Assembly (NCBI GenBank): GCA_026982835.1
Contig: JALSGI010000841.1
Span: forward strand, 1 to 8,715
Reading direction: 5' to 3'
DNA from: Planctomycetota bacterium
GTDB lineage: Bacteria > Planctomycetota > Planctomycetia > Pirellulales > S012-138
Length of the DNA: 8,715 nucleotides
Under the pieces are notes generated by a model. It was not told the DNA's origin, did not search any database, and worked only from the letters and a program-made list of their open reading frames with translations. Made by a program: the position numbers and the translations under genes. Each line of letters starts with the position of its first letter. The first letter of the stretch is position 1. Shown here piece by piece: positions 1 through 7,318 of the stretch.

Positions 1-1
1 A

Positions 2-565
2 GAGGGCGAGCAGGTGGGGGAGCGTTACGCGCGGGCGTTTTTGCGGGCGGCCCAGCACGCCGACAATGTGGACGAGCTGGTGGAGGAGCTGGAGCAGTTC
101 GTGGCCCAGGTGTTGATGAAACACCCCCGAATCTACGAAGTGCTCAGCTCCCCGCTCATCTCCTCCCAGGAGCGCATCCAGCTGCTGGAGAAGGCCCTGC
201 GGGGCAAGGTTTCCCGCTTGGTGCTCAACTTCCTGCGGGTGGTGGTCGAGCACGAGCGGATGCGGCACCTGGTGGAGATCGTCGATGCCGTGCGGCGGTT
301 GCTGGACCAGCAGCGGGGGCGGGTGCGGGTGTGGGTCCGCACCGCCGCCGAGCTCTCCCCGCAAGAGCAGGAACAACTGCGGCAAGCCTTGCGGCAGCGG
401 CTGGGCAAGGAGCCGGTGCTTTCGGTGCAAGTGGACCCAAGCCTCATCGGCGGCTTGGTGGCCCAAGTGGGCGATACGGTCTATGACGCTTCCGTCGTGG
501 CCCAACTGAGTCGAGTACGATCCCAAATCGTGGACAGGTGCATCCATGAAATTCAAAGTCGATGA
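2..565 (+). CDS. atpH: F-type ATP synthase delta subunit (probably 5'-partial)
   Basis: Delta subunit (OSCP homologue) of F1Fo ATP synthase, the peripheral connector that ties the F1 head to the b-subunit stalk on the cytoplasmic side of the membrane. The reading frame is open from base 2. It shows the N-terminal helix signature ERYARAF, a central helical region, and the typical delta C-terminus [15 protein letters not shown] followed by a helix ending in VRSQIVD. From a GTG at 14 it would be 183 aa, the normal family length, and a GAGGG lies 7 nt before that GTG. However, the conserved YAxAF motif would then begin almost at residue 1, and the frame continues upstream (EGEQ), so I think the true start lies left of the window. 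The stop overlaps the atpA start by 20 bp, which indicates translational coupling. Its position directly before atpA is the standard atpBEFHAGDC order. Confidence 0.93.
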   Translation, partial: EGEQVGERYARAFLRAAQHADNVDELVEELEQFVAQVLMKHPRIYEVLSSPLISSQERIQLLEKALRGKVSRLVLNFLRVVVEHERMRHLVEIVDAVRRLLDQQRGRVRVWVRTAAELSPQEQEQLRQALRQRLGKEPVLSVQVDPSLIGGLVAQVGDTVYDASVVAQLSRVRSQIVDRCIHEIQSR

Positions 566-2075
566 AGTGGTCTCCGTGCTGGAGGCCGAAATCCAGAACT
601 TCGAGGCCCAAGTCGATGTACGCGACGTAGGGCGCGTGCTGGAGGTGGGCGACGGCATCGCCCGCATCTACGGCCTCTCCGGGGTGATGGCCGGGGAGAT
701 GGTCCAGTTTCCAGGCAACGTCTATGGGCTGGCCTTCAACCTGGAAGAGCACTCCGTGGGGGCGATCATTCTGGGCGATTACCTCGCCATCCGCGAGGGG
801 GACGAAGTCCGCTCCACCGGTCGGCTGCTCAGCGTGCCGGTGGGCGAGGCGGTGATCGGCCGGGTGATCGACCCGCTGGGCAACCCCCTGGACGGCAAGG
901 GCCCCATCGTTACCGACCAGCGCCGCCCGGTGGAAACGGTGGCCCCCGGCGTGGCCCAACGCCAGCCGGTCTGCGAACCGCTGCAGACCGGTATCAAGGC
1001 CATCGACTCGATGACGCCCATCGGCCGCGGGCAGCGGGAGCTGATCATCGGCGACCGCAAGACGGGCAAGACCACCATCGCCATCGACACGATCCTCAAC
1101 CAGAAGGACACCGGCGTAAAGTGCTTCTACGTGGCCATCGGCCAGAAGGAGTCCACCGTGGCCGGTGTGATCGACGTACTGCGCACTCACGGGGCGATGG
1201 ACTACACCACGGTAATTACCGCCGGGGCCTCCTCGCCGGCGGCCTTGCAATACATCGCCCCCTACGCCGGCTGTGCGATGGCCGAGTACTTCATGTACCA
1301 GGGCGGGCACACGCTGGTGATCTACGACGACCTTTCCAAGCAGGCGGTGGCCTACCGGCAGTTGTCGCTGCTGATGCGGCGTCCGCCGGGCCGCGAGGCC
1401 TATCCTGGGGACATCTTCTACTGCCACTCCCGGCTGCTGGAACGGGCAGCCAAGCTCAGCGACGAGCTGGGGGGCGGCTCGCTTACCGCATTGCCCATCG
1501 TGGAAACCCTGGAAGGGGAAGTTTCGGCCTACATCCCCACCAATGTGATCTCCATTACCGACGGGCAGATTTACCTGCAGCCGGACCTGTTCTTCGCCGG
1601 CATCCGCCCGGCAATGAACGTGGGGATTTCGGTTTCCCGGGTGGGCGGGGCCGCCCAGATCAAGGCCATGAAAAAAGTGGCCGGCGGGTTGCGGCTGGAC
1701 CTGGCCGCATTCCGCGAGCTGGAGGCGTTCGCCCAGTTGGGCACCGAGCTGGACCCGGCCACCCAGGCTCGGCTGGACCGCGGCTACCGCATGGTCGAGC
1801 TGCTCAAGCAGAACCAATACTCGCCGATGAACGTGGTGGACCAGGTGATGGTCATCTTCGCCGGCACTCGCGGCCACCTGGACAAGGTGCCCGTGGAAGA
1901 AGTGCGCCGCTGGGAACAGGAGTTTCTCAAGTTCATGCACGACCAGAAGCCCGAGCTGCGACAACGCCTGGCCGATGCCGGCGACATGACCCCCGAGCTG
2001 GAACAAGAGCTGGAAGCGGCCATCGAGGAGTTCCAGCTTCAGTTCCAGGCTTCGGCCCCGGCCGCCGCGGTGTAG
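546..2075 (+). CDS. atpA: F-type ATP synthase alpha subunit
   Basis: Non-catalytic nucleotide-binding subunit of the F1 alpha3beta3 hexamer. The protein is 509 aa, the usual length. A short N-terminal helix that binds delta ([16 protein letters not shown]) is followed by a beta-barrel domain with [11 protein letters not shown]. The Walker A motif GDRKTGKT is at residues 169-176, and [16 protein letters not shown] follows with the Walker B aspartates at about 261-262. [10 protein letters not shown] and the VSRVGGAAQ motif come next, with the arginine finger at about Arg365. The C-terminal domain is helical and ends in an Ala/Pro-rich tail. The ATG lies inside the last codons of atpH with only a weak AGG 7 nt upstream, so translation is probably coupled to atpH. 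All key residues are present. A 412-bp non-coding spacer separates it from atpG, which is unusual for this operon. Confidence 0.98.
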   Translation: MKFKVDEVVSVLEAEIQNFEAQVDVRDVGRVLEVGDGIARIYGLSGVMAGEMVQFPGNVYGLAFNLEEHSVGAIILGDYLAIREGDEVRSTGRLLSVPVGEAVIGRVIDPLGNPLDGKGPIVTDQRRPVETVAPGVAQRQPVCEPLQTGIKAIDSMTPIGRGQRELIIGDRKTGKTTIAIDTILNQKDTGVKCFYVAIGQKESTVAGVIDVLRTHGAMDYTTVITAGASSPAALQYIAPYAGCAMAEYFMYQGGHTLVIYDDLSKQAVAYRQLSLLMRRPPGREAYPGDIFYCHSRLLERAAKLSDELGGGSLTALPIVETLEGEVSAYIPTNVISITDGQIYLQPDLFFAGIRPAMNVGISVSRVGGAAQIKAMKKVAGGLRLDLAAFRELEAFAQLGTELDPATQARLDRGYRMVELLKQNQYSPMNVVDQVMVIFAGTRGHLDKVPVEEVRRWEQEFLKFMHDQKPELRQRLADAGDMTPELEQELEAAIEEFQLQFQASAPAAAV

Positions 2076-2153
2076 CCCCGGCGAGCCAACCGTACTTTGA
2101 AATGTTGATTCGTGTGGGAAAGATTGAGAAAACACACAACAGAAGAGCGGATG

Positions 2154-2218
2154 CGCTTTTTCGCTTCGGCGGCTCGGCAGGAGCCTCGCCCTCCCATTGG
2201 TAGTGTTTACGCTTTTTC
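2154..2218 (-). repeat. ~65-bp intergenic repeat, left copy flanking atpG
   Basis: The segment 2162-2195 is the exact reverse complement of 3444-3477 (34 of 34 nt). Similarity continues without gaps through 2196-2218 (18 of 23 nt matching 3421-3443) and, with a small gap, into an A-rich run plus GC at 2154-2161. The core reads (reverse strand) GGGAGGGCGA, then GGC-TCCT-GCC, then GAGCCG, so it can fold as a small hairpin. Short core repeats of this type recur between genes in Planctomycetota (recollection, not searched). Confidence 0.85.
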
Positions 2219-2225
2219 ATCCATC

Positions 2226-2270
2226 GGAGCGGTAGCTCCTTGGGAGGGCGAACCTTCCGGTGAGCCGTGG
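2226..2270 (+). repeat. Small hairpin plus variant GGGAGGGCGA repeat core
   Basis: GGAGC-GGTA-GCTCC (2226-2239) is a 5-bp stem with a 4-nt loop. It is followed at 2242-2270 by GGGAGGGCGA, then ACC-TTCC-GGT, then GAGCCG. The flanks match the 34-nt core repeat at 3444-3477 but the central decamer differs, while still being self-complementary. Confidence 0.7.
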
Positions 2271-2304
2271 TTTTACAGAGGAGTTGTCCGCTCTCGTGCA
2301 TCCT

Positions 2305-2330
2305 TTGTTCCTGCCGGGTGCGGAAGTACC
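2305..2330 (+). repeat. TTGTTCCTGC-hairpin repeat unit, degenerate copy
   Basis: TTGTTCCTGC (2305-2314) is followed by GGTGC-GGAA-GTACC (2317-2330), a 5-bp stem with one G-T pair. The same decamer-plus-hairpin arrangement occurs at 7181-7206, at 6173-6199 and, inverted, at 3623-3650. Confidence 0.65.
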
Positions 2331-2487
2331 GAATCCAACGTTCGTTCGCTTACACTTTAGTACACGGACTGAAAGCCCGGGAAGCGACGGCAGAGAAAAA
2401 GCCCCTGGTTGAACGACTGCCACCGCCGTTTCAAACGCCCCGAAAAAAACCGACAACCACTGTTAGCCACGCCAACGAGGCCCAGCA

Positions 2488-3399
2488 ATGGTCAACCCCC
2501 GACGCCTGCAACGACGCCGGCGCTCGATTGCCAACATCCGCAAGATCACCCGCACCATGGAGCTGATCGCCACGGCGCGGTTCAAGCGGGCGTTGGAGCG
2601 GGTCCATGCCGCCTCGGCCTACACGCAGCGGATCACCCGCATCGTGCAGCGGCTGGCCACGGCCGGGCTGGAGGTGAGCCACCCGCTGCTGGAGCCCCGG
2701 GAGGAAGTCCGTTCGGCCCGCGTGCTGGTGCTTACCTCCAACCGGGGACTGTGCGGCGGCTACAACGCCAACGTGCTGCGGGCAGCCCTGCCTCACTGGG
2801 AAGAATGTCAGAAACTGCCCCAGGCGGCGCTGGAGGTCTCCGGCAAGCGGGGGATTTCGTTTTTCCGCTTCCGCCAGATCGTGCCGGACCAGGAATACCT
2901 CCACCTGGCCGAAAAGCCCACCTTCGACGAAGTAGAACGCCTGGCCGAAGGCTACCTGGAGCAGTTCACCGCCGGGGAACTGGACCGGCTCGATGTGGTT
3001 TACACCCGGTTCCTCAGCACCGCCCAGCAGCAGGTGGTGGTGGAGACGCTGCTGCCGATGAGCCAGTTGGAAGAGGAACCCGCTGCGAAAAAGAAGCCGC
3101 AGGAAGAAGAAACTCCCGCGGCCCGAGGCGTGGTGCCCTACGAGTTTTTGCCCTCGGCCGCCTCGATCCTGGAACAGATTGTGCCGGTGAGCTTCAAAAC
3201 GCGGCTGTTCAAATGCTTCCTGGACGCCGTGGTGAGCGAACAGATCGCCCGCATGGTGGCCATGAAGGCCGCCACCGAAAATGCCGAGGAGCTGCTCAAG
3301 AACATCACCCGCCAGTACAACCGGGCTCGCCAGTCGCGAATTACCTCGGAACTGCTGGACGTGATGGGCGGCGTGGAAGCCTTGCGCGGCTCCTCGTAG
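2488..3399 (+). CDS. atpG: F-type ATP synthase gamma subunit
   Basis: Central rotor shaft of F1, whose coiled coil turns inside the alpha3beta3 hexamer and couples proton flow to catalysis. The protein is 303 aa, slightly longer than the roughly 287 aa common in bacteria. The N-terminal helix is RRRSIANIRKITRTMELIA (about residues 11-29). The Rossmann-like middle domain contains VLVLTSNRGLCGGYN (about 79-93). The C-terminal helix has MAMKAATENAEELL and RARQSRITSELLDVMGG, classic gamma motifs. A strongly charged Glu/Lys-rich stretch at about 194-210 looks like an insertion in a surface loop. GAGG lies 7 nt before the ATG. The gene is flanked by inverted copies of a roughly 65-bp repeat. Confidence 0.97.
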   Translation: MVNPRRLQRRRRSIANIRKITRTMELIATARFKRALERVHAASAYTQRITRIVQRLATAGLEVSHPLLEPREEVRSARVLVLTSNRGLCGGYNANVLRAALPHWEECQKLPQAALEVSGKRGISFFRFRQIVPDQEYLHLAEKPTFDEVERLAEGYLEQFTAGELDRLDVVYTRFLSTAQQQVVVETLLPMSQLEEEPAAKKKPQEEETPAARGVVPYEFLPSAASILEQIVPVSFKTRLFKCFLDAVVSEQIARMVAMKAATENAEELLKNITRQYNRARQSRITSELLDVMGGVEALRGSS

Positions 3400-3417
3400 C
3401 AGCAGCTCCGCTGCGAG
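3393..3417 (+). repeat. Hairpin across the atpG stop codon
   Basis: GCAGC-TCC-GCTGC (3402-3414) lies directly behind the atpG stop (3397-3399), with an outer CTCG/CGAG pairing at 3393-3396 and 3414-3417. No T-run follows, so I do not call it a terminator. It could protect or pause at the 3' end of the atpG reading frame, but that is inference. Confidence 0.45.
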
Positions 3418-3420
3418 CAA

Positions 3421-3486
3421 GAAAAAGCATAACCACCACAAACGGGAGGGCGAGGCTCCTGCCGAGCCGCCGAAGCGGAGAAAAGC
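3421..3486 (+). repeat. ~65-bp intergenic repeat, right copy flanking atpG
   Basis: This is the inverted partner of 2154-2218. It carries GAAAAAGC at its left end, the 34-nt perfect core at 3444-3477, and an A-rich end with AAAAGC at 3481-3486. Together the two copies form an inverted pair about 1.2 kb apart around atpG. Confidence 0.85.
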
Positions 3487-3517
3487 AGTCATTCCCAGAA
3501 GCGCCAACGCGCCCAAC

Positions 3518-3599
3518 GGTCAGCCGCCGGCGTAAGCCGGTGGTTGTGAGACAGCATCCGTAACCGGAATCAACCGCGTGCTCACGCACGCGGCTCGCC
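3518..3599 (-). repeat. Twin-hairpin composite repeat, copy 1
   Basis: Two 8-4-8 hairpins face each other. The first is CCGCCGGC-GTAA-GCCGGTGG (3524-3543, one G-T pair). The second is CCGCGTGC-TCAC-GCACGCGG (3574-3593). Each has GGTTG/CAACC on the inner side; the second has GGCTCGCC on the outer side and the first a degenerate GGTCAGCC. Read on the minus strand it aligns along its whole length with 7041-7127, including the spacer between the hairpins (about 13 of 23 nt). Confidence 0.8.
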
Positions 3600-3600
3600 G

Positions 3601-3650
3601 GGCGGCACGGCCGCCACCGACTGGGAGCTTCCGCTCCCGTGCAGGAACAA
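3601..3650 (+). repeat. 50-bp hairpin repeat, copy 1
   Basis: The order is GGCGGC-ACG-GCCGCC (3601-3615), then GGGAGC-TTCC-GCTCCC (3623-3638), then GCAGGAACAA (3641-3650). It matches the reverse complement of 6173-6222 at 42 of 50 positions without gaps by hand alignment, and both stems are kept. Confidence 0.8.
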
Positions 3651-3665
3651 CGCTGGCACGCAACC

Positions 3666-3691
3666 GGCGAGCCGGGGGCTTTAGCCCCCGG
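3666..3691 (+). repeat. GGCGAGCC-anchored 8-4-8 hairpin
   Basis: GGCGAG precedes the perfect stem CCGGGGGC-TTTA-GCCCCCGG (3672-3691). The stem length, loop length and flank are the same as in the other hairpins of the window, but the stem sequence is different. No T-run follows. Confidence 0.75.
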
Positions 3692-3721
3692 AGGTGGAGC
3701 ACAAAAAACCGTTTTATGTGA

Positions 3722-5212
<1,491 letters not shown>

Positions 5213-5215
5213 GCG

Positions 5216-5641
5216 ATGGCTGAGGCCCTGGGTGCTGCCAAGGAGCAGCTTCGCTGCGTGGTGGTTACGCCGGAAGATACCGTGGTGGACCAACCGGCCC
5301 GGTTCGTGGCCTTGCCGCTTTACGACGGCGAGCTGGGCGTGGCCCCCCTGCGTCAGCCGCTGGTGGGGCGGTTGGGCTACGGGCAGTTGCGCATCCGGCA
5401 CGACGGGCAGACCGACTCCTACTACGTCGATGGCGGCTTTGTCGAGGTGGCCGACAACGTGGTGTCGATCCTCACCTCCCGGGCCGTGCCGGCCGAACAA
5501 ATCGACATCGAAGAGGTGCGAGAGCAGCTCCAGGCCGTTTCGCAGCGCAAGACCACCGACGCCGACTCCACCGAGCAGAAGCACCAGGCCATGCGCCGCT
5601 TGCAGGCCCAACTGCGCGTGGCCGAAAAGGCCCGGGGGTAG
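5216..5641 (+). CDS. atpC: F-type ATP synthase epsilon subunit
   Basis: Epsilon sits at the foot of the gamma shaft, contacts the c-ring, and can inhibit ATP hydrolysis. The protein is 141 aa, a normal length. The N-terminal beta-sandwich contains RCVVVTPEDTVVDQPARFVALPLYDGELGVAPLRQPLVGRLGYG, the diagnostic epsilon pattern. YYVDGGFVEVADNVVSILTSRAV comes next, followed by a two-helix C-terminus (IDIEEVREQLQAV and a Lys/Arg/Gln-rich helix ending in KARG). It starts 3 bp after the atpD stop and has a good AAGGAG site, so it is co-translated with atpD. It is the last gene of the operon in this window. Confidence 0.96.
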   Translation: MAEALGAAKEQLRCVVVTPEDTVVDQPARFVALPLYDGELGVAPLRQPLVGRLGYGQLRIRHDGQTDSYYVDGGFVEVADNVVSILTSRAVPAEQIDIEEVREQLQAVSQRKTTDADSTEQKHQAMRRLQAQLRVAEKARG

Positions 5642-5675
5642 GGGGGCGTTTTGCAACCTTTCTCTTTTTTGACGG

Positions 5676-5696
5676 CAAACGGTGCGCTTGGCGTTT
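5676..5696 (+). terminator. Possible weak terminator after atpC
   Basis: CAAACG (5676-5681) pairs with CGTTTG (5691-5696) around a 10-nt loop and is followed by TTT. The stem is short and only partly GC-rich, so this is a tentative end point for the atp operon, 35 bp after the atpC stop. Confidence 0.25.
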
Positions 5697-5779
5697 GTTT
5701 CCGCCCCGGCAAGGCGCGCGGCTTCCGCTGTGGGAGCGGGTGGAGACATGGGAGTGGGAGGGATGGGGCATCTCAAACG

Positions 5780-5808
5780 CTGACAGGAGTAGGCCAGGAA
5801 ACTATAAT
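5780..5808 (+). promoter_or_regulatory. Near-consensus sigma70-type promoter for the HicB-like gene
   Basis: CTGACA (5780-5785, 5 of 6 matches to TTGACA) is followed after exactly 17 nt by TATAAT (5803-5808, 6 of 6). Transcription would start near 5815 and give a leader of about 40 nt before the ATG at 5857. GGAA and TTCC flank the -10 box as a small dyad (5797-5811). Confidence 0.75.
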
Positions 5809-5834
5809 TCCCTTGGGGTGGAGAAGTCTCTCCC

Positions 5835-5853
5835 GGAACAGGAGGGCTGTTCC
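5835..5853 (+). promoter_or_regulatory. Dyad enclosing the ribosome binding site of the HicB-like gene
   Basis: GGAACA (5835-5840) and TGTTCC (5848-5853) are perfect inverted repeats around a 7-nt loop, GGAGGGC, that holds the Shine-Dalgarno sequence (AGGAGGG, 5840-5846). It could be a DNA operator or an RNA hairpin presenting the ribosome binding site. The sequence alone does not decide between them. Confidence 0.55.
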
Positions 5854-5856
5854 AGC

Positions 5857-6042
5857 ATGCAACTGACAGCCGTTTTCGTCAAAGTGCCCGAAGGTTATAT
5901 CGCTTTCGTGGAAGAACTGCCGGGGGCCAACAGCCAAGGAGCTACGTTAGAGGAAGCCCGGGAGAACTTGCGCGAGGCGACCATGTTGGTGCTGCAAGCC
6001 AACCGCCAGTTGGCCGAGGCCACGGTAGCTGTACGTGTTTAG
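5857..6042 (+). CDS. Small HicB-like (UPF0150-family) protein, no HicA partner visible
   Basis: A 61-aa protein with the HicB-type core: an N-terminal strand (MQLTAVFVKVPEGY), then IAFVEELPGANSQGATLEEARENLREA, which is the family signature of strand, LPG turn, QGATLEEA and helix. HicB proteins are usually antitoxins that neutralise the mRNA-cleaving toxin HicA; short HicB-like proteins also occur alone. No DNA-binding domain is present. The protein ends in AEATVAVRV, which seems about 10 residues shorter than relatives I remember, so the C-terminus may be eroded. I chose the ATG at 5857 because the family homology begins there, AGGAGGG lies 10 nt upstream, and the promoter overlaps any longer reading. 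No hicA-like frame is found on either side; the downstream sequence is hairpin repeats. Confidence 0.8.
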   Translation: MQLTAVFVKVPEGYIAFVEELPGANSQGATLEEARENLREATMLVLQANRQLAEATVAVRV

Positions 6043-6095
6043 CGTGCCAGCACAAGACAGAGCGTTTCCAAGCAAAAACGAATCGTTGCTTCTCC

Positions 6096-6166
6096 GGCGA
6101 GCCGCGTGCGTCAGCACGCGGTTGTATTGGCTTATCGTCTCCGGGAGCTTACGCTCCCGGCTCGCG
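6096..6166 (+). repeat. Two-hairpin composite repeat, mixed copy
   Basis: GGCGAG leads into CCGCGTGC-GTCA-GCACGCGG (6102-6121), followed by GTTG. After about 17 nt comes CCGGGAGC-TTAC-GCTCCCGG (6141-6160) with CTCGCG behind it. Both stems are perfect 8-4-8 hairpins. The left half matches the composite units at 3518-3599 and 7041-7127, while the right half carries a different stem. Confidence 0.75.
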
Positions 6167-6172
6167 TTTGGC

Positions 6173-6222
6173 TTGTTCTTGCAGTGGAGCGGCAGCTCCC
6201 AGCCGTCGGCGGCCCTGCCGCC
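6173..6222 (-). repeat. 50-bp hairpin repeat, copy 2 (inverted)
   Basis: TTGTTCTTGC (6173-6182), GGAGC-GGCA-GCTCC (6186-6199) and GGCGGC-CCT-GCCGCC (6208-6222). The reverse complement aligns with 3601-3650 at 42 of 50 positions without gaps. It sits between the convergent ends of the hicB-like gene and rdgB. Confidence 0.8.
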
Positions 6223-6226
6223 CTGT

Positions 6227-6250
6227 GGGAGCTTACGCTCCCGGCTCGCC
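6227..6250 (+). repeat. GGGAGC hairpin with GGCTCGCC flank
   Basis: GGGAGC-TTAC-GCTCCC (6227-6242) is followed by GGCTCGCC (6243-6250). The core is identical to the hairpin at 6143-6158, about 85 bp to its left. Lying between convergent genes it could help end transcripts from both sides, though no T-run is present. Confidence 0.7.
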
Positions 6251-6312
6251 GCCTTTCCTAAGCTGAAGCACGGAATCCGCCGGGGGCGGCTGCATCGTCG
6301 TACGCCGCACGA

Positions 6313-6933
6313 TCAGCGCTGTTCCAGCAGCAAGTGCCGCAACTGCACAAGCAGCCGCTCGGCGGCCCGGGCGCGATGGCTCAAACGCTGCTTGACCAAC
6401 AGCCCCAACTCGCCGAAGGTGCGGTGATACTCGATGATCTCAAACAGCGGGTCGTAGCCGAACCCGGCCGTGCCTCGCGGCGTGGTGGTAATGCGTCCTC
6501 GGCAGCGGGCCTCCTGCCGCGCCCGCACCTCTCCCTGGGGATCGGCCACCACCATGTGGCACACATAGGCGGCCGTGCGTTTTTCCGGCGGCACGCCTTC
6601 CAGCTCGCGCAGCAGCTTCTGGTTGTTCTCTTCGTCGGTGGCCTGGGGGCCGGCAAAGCGGGCCGAACGGGGCCCCGGGGCTCCGCCCAGGGCATCTACC
6701 ACCAGCCCGCTGTCTTCGCCCAGCACCCACTGGCCCAGGTGCCGGGCCTGCTCCACCGCCTTTTTCTCGGCGTTTTCGGCAAAGGTGAAGGCATCCTCGG
6801 CCACATCCACGGCCTGGGGAAAATCGGCCAAGGTTTTGATCTCCAGCTGTAGCGGGGCAAACAGCTCCTGAAGCTCTTGCGCCTTGTGGGCGTTGCGCGT
6901 GCCCAGGACCAACAGTAACGTGTTGCTTTCCAC
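6313..6933 (-). CDS. rdgB: Non-canonical purine NTP pyrophosphatase (RdgB/HAM1 family)
   Basis: A house-cleaning enzyme that hydrolyses dITP, ITP and XTP to the monophosphate plus pyrophosphate, keeping deaminated purines out of DNA and RNA. It is cytoplasmic and dimeric in known relatives. The protein is 206 aa (E. coli: 197). LLLVLGTRNAHKAQEL (6-21) is the substrate-binding N-terminus, FAENAEKKA (51-59) follows, and GEDSGLVVDALGGAPG (72-87) contains the catalytic Asp74. TAGFGYDPLF (155-164) and RLSHRARA (183-190) complete the family pattern. I chose the GTG at 6933 because AGGAAGG lies 7 nt upstream and homology starts five residues later. An ATG at 6996 would add 21 residues of unlikely sequence, and longer versions run into the repeats. 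It is convergent with the HicB-like gene. Confidence 0.94.
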   Translation of the reverse strand: MESNTLLLVLGTRNAHKAQELQELFAPLQLEIKTLADFPQAVDVAEDAFTFAENAEKKAVEQARHLGQWVLGEDSGLVVDALGGAPGPRSARFAGPQATDEENNQKLLRELEGVPPEKRTAAYVCHMVVADPQGEVRARQEARCRGRITTTPRGTAGFGYDPLFEIIEYHRTFGELGLLVKQRLSHRARAAERLLVQLRHLLLEQR

Positions 6934-6940
6934 GGGTTTG

Positions 6941-6947
6941 CCTTCCT
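6941..6947 (-). promoter_or_regulatory. Ribosome binding site that sets the rdgB GTG start
   Basis: On the minus strand AGGAAGG lies 7 nt before GTG (6933-6931). This spacing and the start of family homology right after it favour GTG over the in-frame ATG at 6996. Confidence 0.7.
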
Positions 6948-7040
6948 GGTTGGTAATTGGAAGTTCCCCGGACTTCCCGCCTCCGGCATTTTGCATCGGC
7001 GGCGGTGCCACTGCGGCGCACAAAACGTGCAATGCTCCCT

Positions 7041-7127
7041 GGCGAGCCGCATGCGTGAGTATGCGGTTGGTACCGTTTGTGGCTGTTGCTACGCTGGCCA
7101 ACCGCCGGCTGACGCCGGCGGCTCGCC
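7041..7127 (+). repeat. Twin-hairpin composite repeat, copy 2
   Basis: GGCGAG, then CCGCATGC-GTGA-GTATGCGG (7047-7066, one G-T pair), then GTTGG. After about 30 nt comes CCAA, CCGCCGGC-TGAC-GCCGGCGG (7102-7121) and CTCGCC. The unit is bounded by GGCGAGCC and GGCTCGCC and aligns with the minus strand of 3518-3599. Confidence 0.8.
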
Positions 7128-7180
7128 GTTGCAAGAATCAAAGCAAGTTCACTAGGTGCGTTGTTTTTCACAAGCACGTT

Positions 7181-7206
7181 TTGTTCCTGCCCGGTGCGGC
7201 AGCACC
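7181..7206 (+). repeat. TTGTTCCTGC-hairpin repeat unit
   Basis: TTGTTCCTGC (7181-7190) is followed by GGTGC-GGCA-GCACC (7193-7206). It is closest to 2305-2330, and compared with 6173-6199 the stem has changed from GGAGC/GCTCC to GGTGC/GCACC with pairing kept. Confidence 0.7.
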
Positions 7207-7238
7207 CTGTGCAAGCCGCACGGCGCAAGCCGATCTCC

Positions 7239-7318
7239 CCGCACTGACGTGCGGAGCTCCTCCGGGAGCTCGTGCTCCCGGCTCGCGGTTCTCCGCCGAC
7301 TCCAGCCGGCGGCTCGCC
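7239..7318 (+). repeat. Cluster of three hairpins
   Basis: CCGCAC-TGAC-GTGCGG (7239-7254), CCGGGAGC-TCGT-GCTCCCGG (7262-7281) and CCGCCGAC-TCCA-GCCGGCGG (7293-7312, one A-C mismatch), the last two followed by CTCGC. A second, overlapping stem GAGCTCC-TCCG-GGAGCTC (7254-7271) competes with the middle hairpin. Confidence 0.7.

Larger units (their letters stand above)
2076..2487. other. Repeat-bearing spacer between atpA and atpG
   Basis: This 412-bp stretch has no convincing gene. It begins with about 75 bp of A-rich sequence with no obvious terminator. It then carries a roughly 65-bp repeat (2154-2218), a small hairpin and a variant of the same repeat core (2226-2270), and a TTGTTCCTGC-hairpin unit (2305-2330). 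The last 150 bp shows no structure I recognise, apart from GAGG at 2477-2480, 7 nt before the atpG ATG, which is a plausible ribosome binding site. I see no strong promoter in it. atp genes on both sides point the same way, so the spacer is probably transcribed as part of the operon mRNA. Confidence 0.75.

Noticed and set aside
444..2135. Long minus-strand open frame (563 codons) opposite atpA
   Set aside because: It is a mirror of the codon bias of atpA in GC-rich DNA, and its translation is low in complexity (Gly, His, Val, Leu-rich) with no recognisable domain. atpA on the other strand is unambiguous.
2340..2487. Internal promoter or riboswitch before atpG
   Set aside because: TACACT resembles a -10 box but has no suitably spaced -35 box, and no known riboswitch motif is visible.
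2409..3563. Plus-strand open frame in another frame across atpG
   Set aside because: It is Arg/Ala/Gly-rich shadow sequence, while atpG in its own frame has clear gamma-subunit motifs.
3672..3691. Intrinsic terminator inside the atp operon
   Set aside because: The stem is strong but no T-run follows, and a stop here would prevent expression of atpD and atpC unless a promoter followed, which I do not see.
3393..3700. CRISPR array
   Set aside because: The repeats are palindromic, of several types, in both orientations, and without regular unique spacers. No cas gene is present.
5700..5779. G-rich stretch after atpC as a further repeat family member
   Set aside because: It has a repetitive look (GTGGGAGCGGGTGGAG) but I find no second copy in the window and no stable stem.
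5695..5856. N-terminal extension of the HicB-like protein
   Set aside because: The extension would be translated from sequence that contains the promoter and the ribosome binding site, and the HicB homology starts only at the ATG at 5857.
6043..6095. Remnant of a hicA toxin gene after the HicB-like gene
   Set aside because: No frame on either strand shows a HicA-like motif; the segment is too short and leads straight into hairpin repeats.
6934..7134. Longer rdgB start (ATG at 6996 or 7134)
   Set aside because: The added residues have no RdgB homology and the longest version is made of repeat sequence. The GTG at 6933 has a well-placed ribosome binding site.
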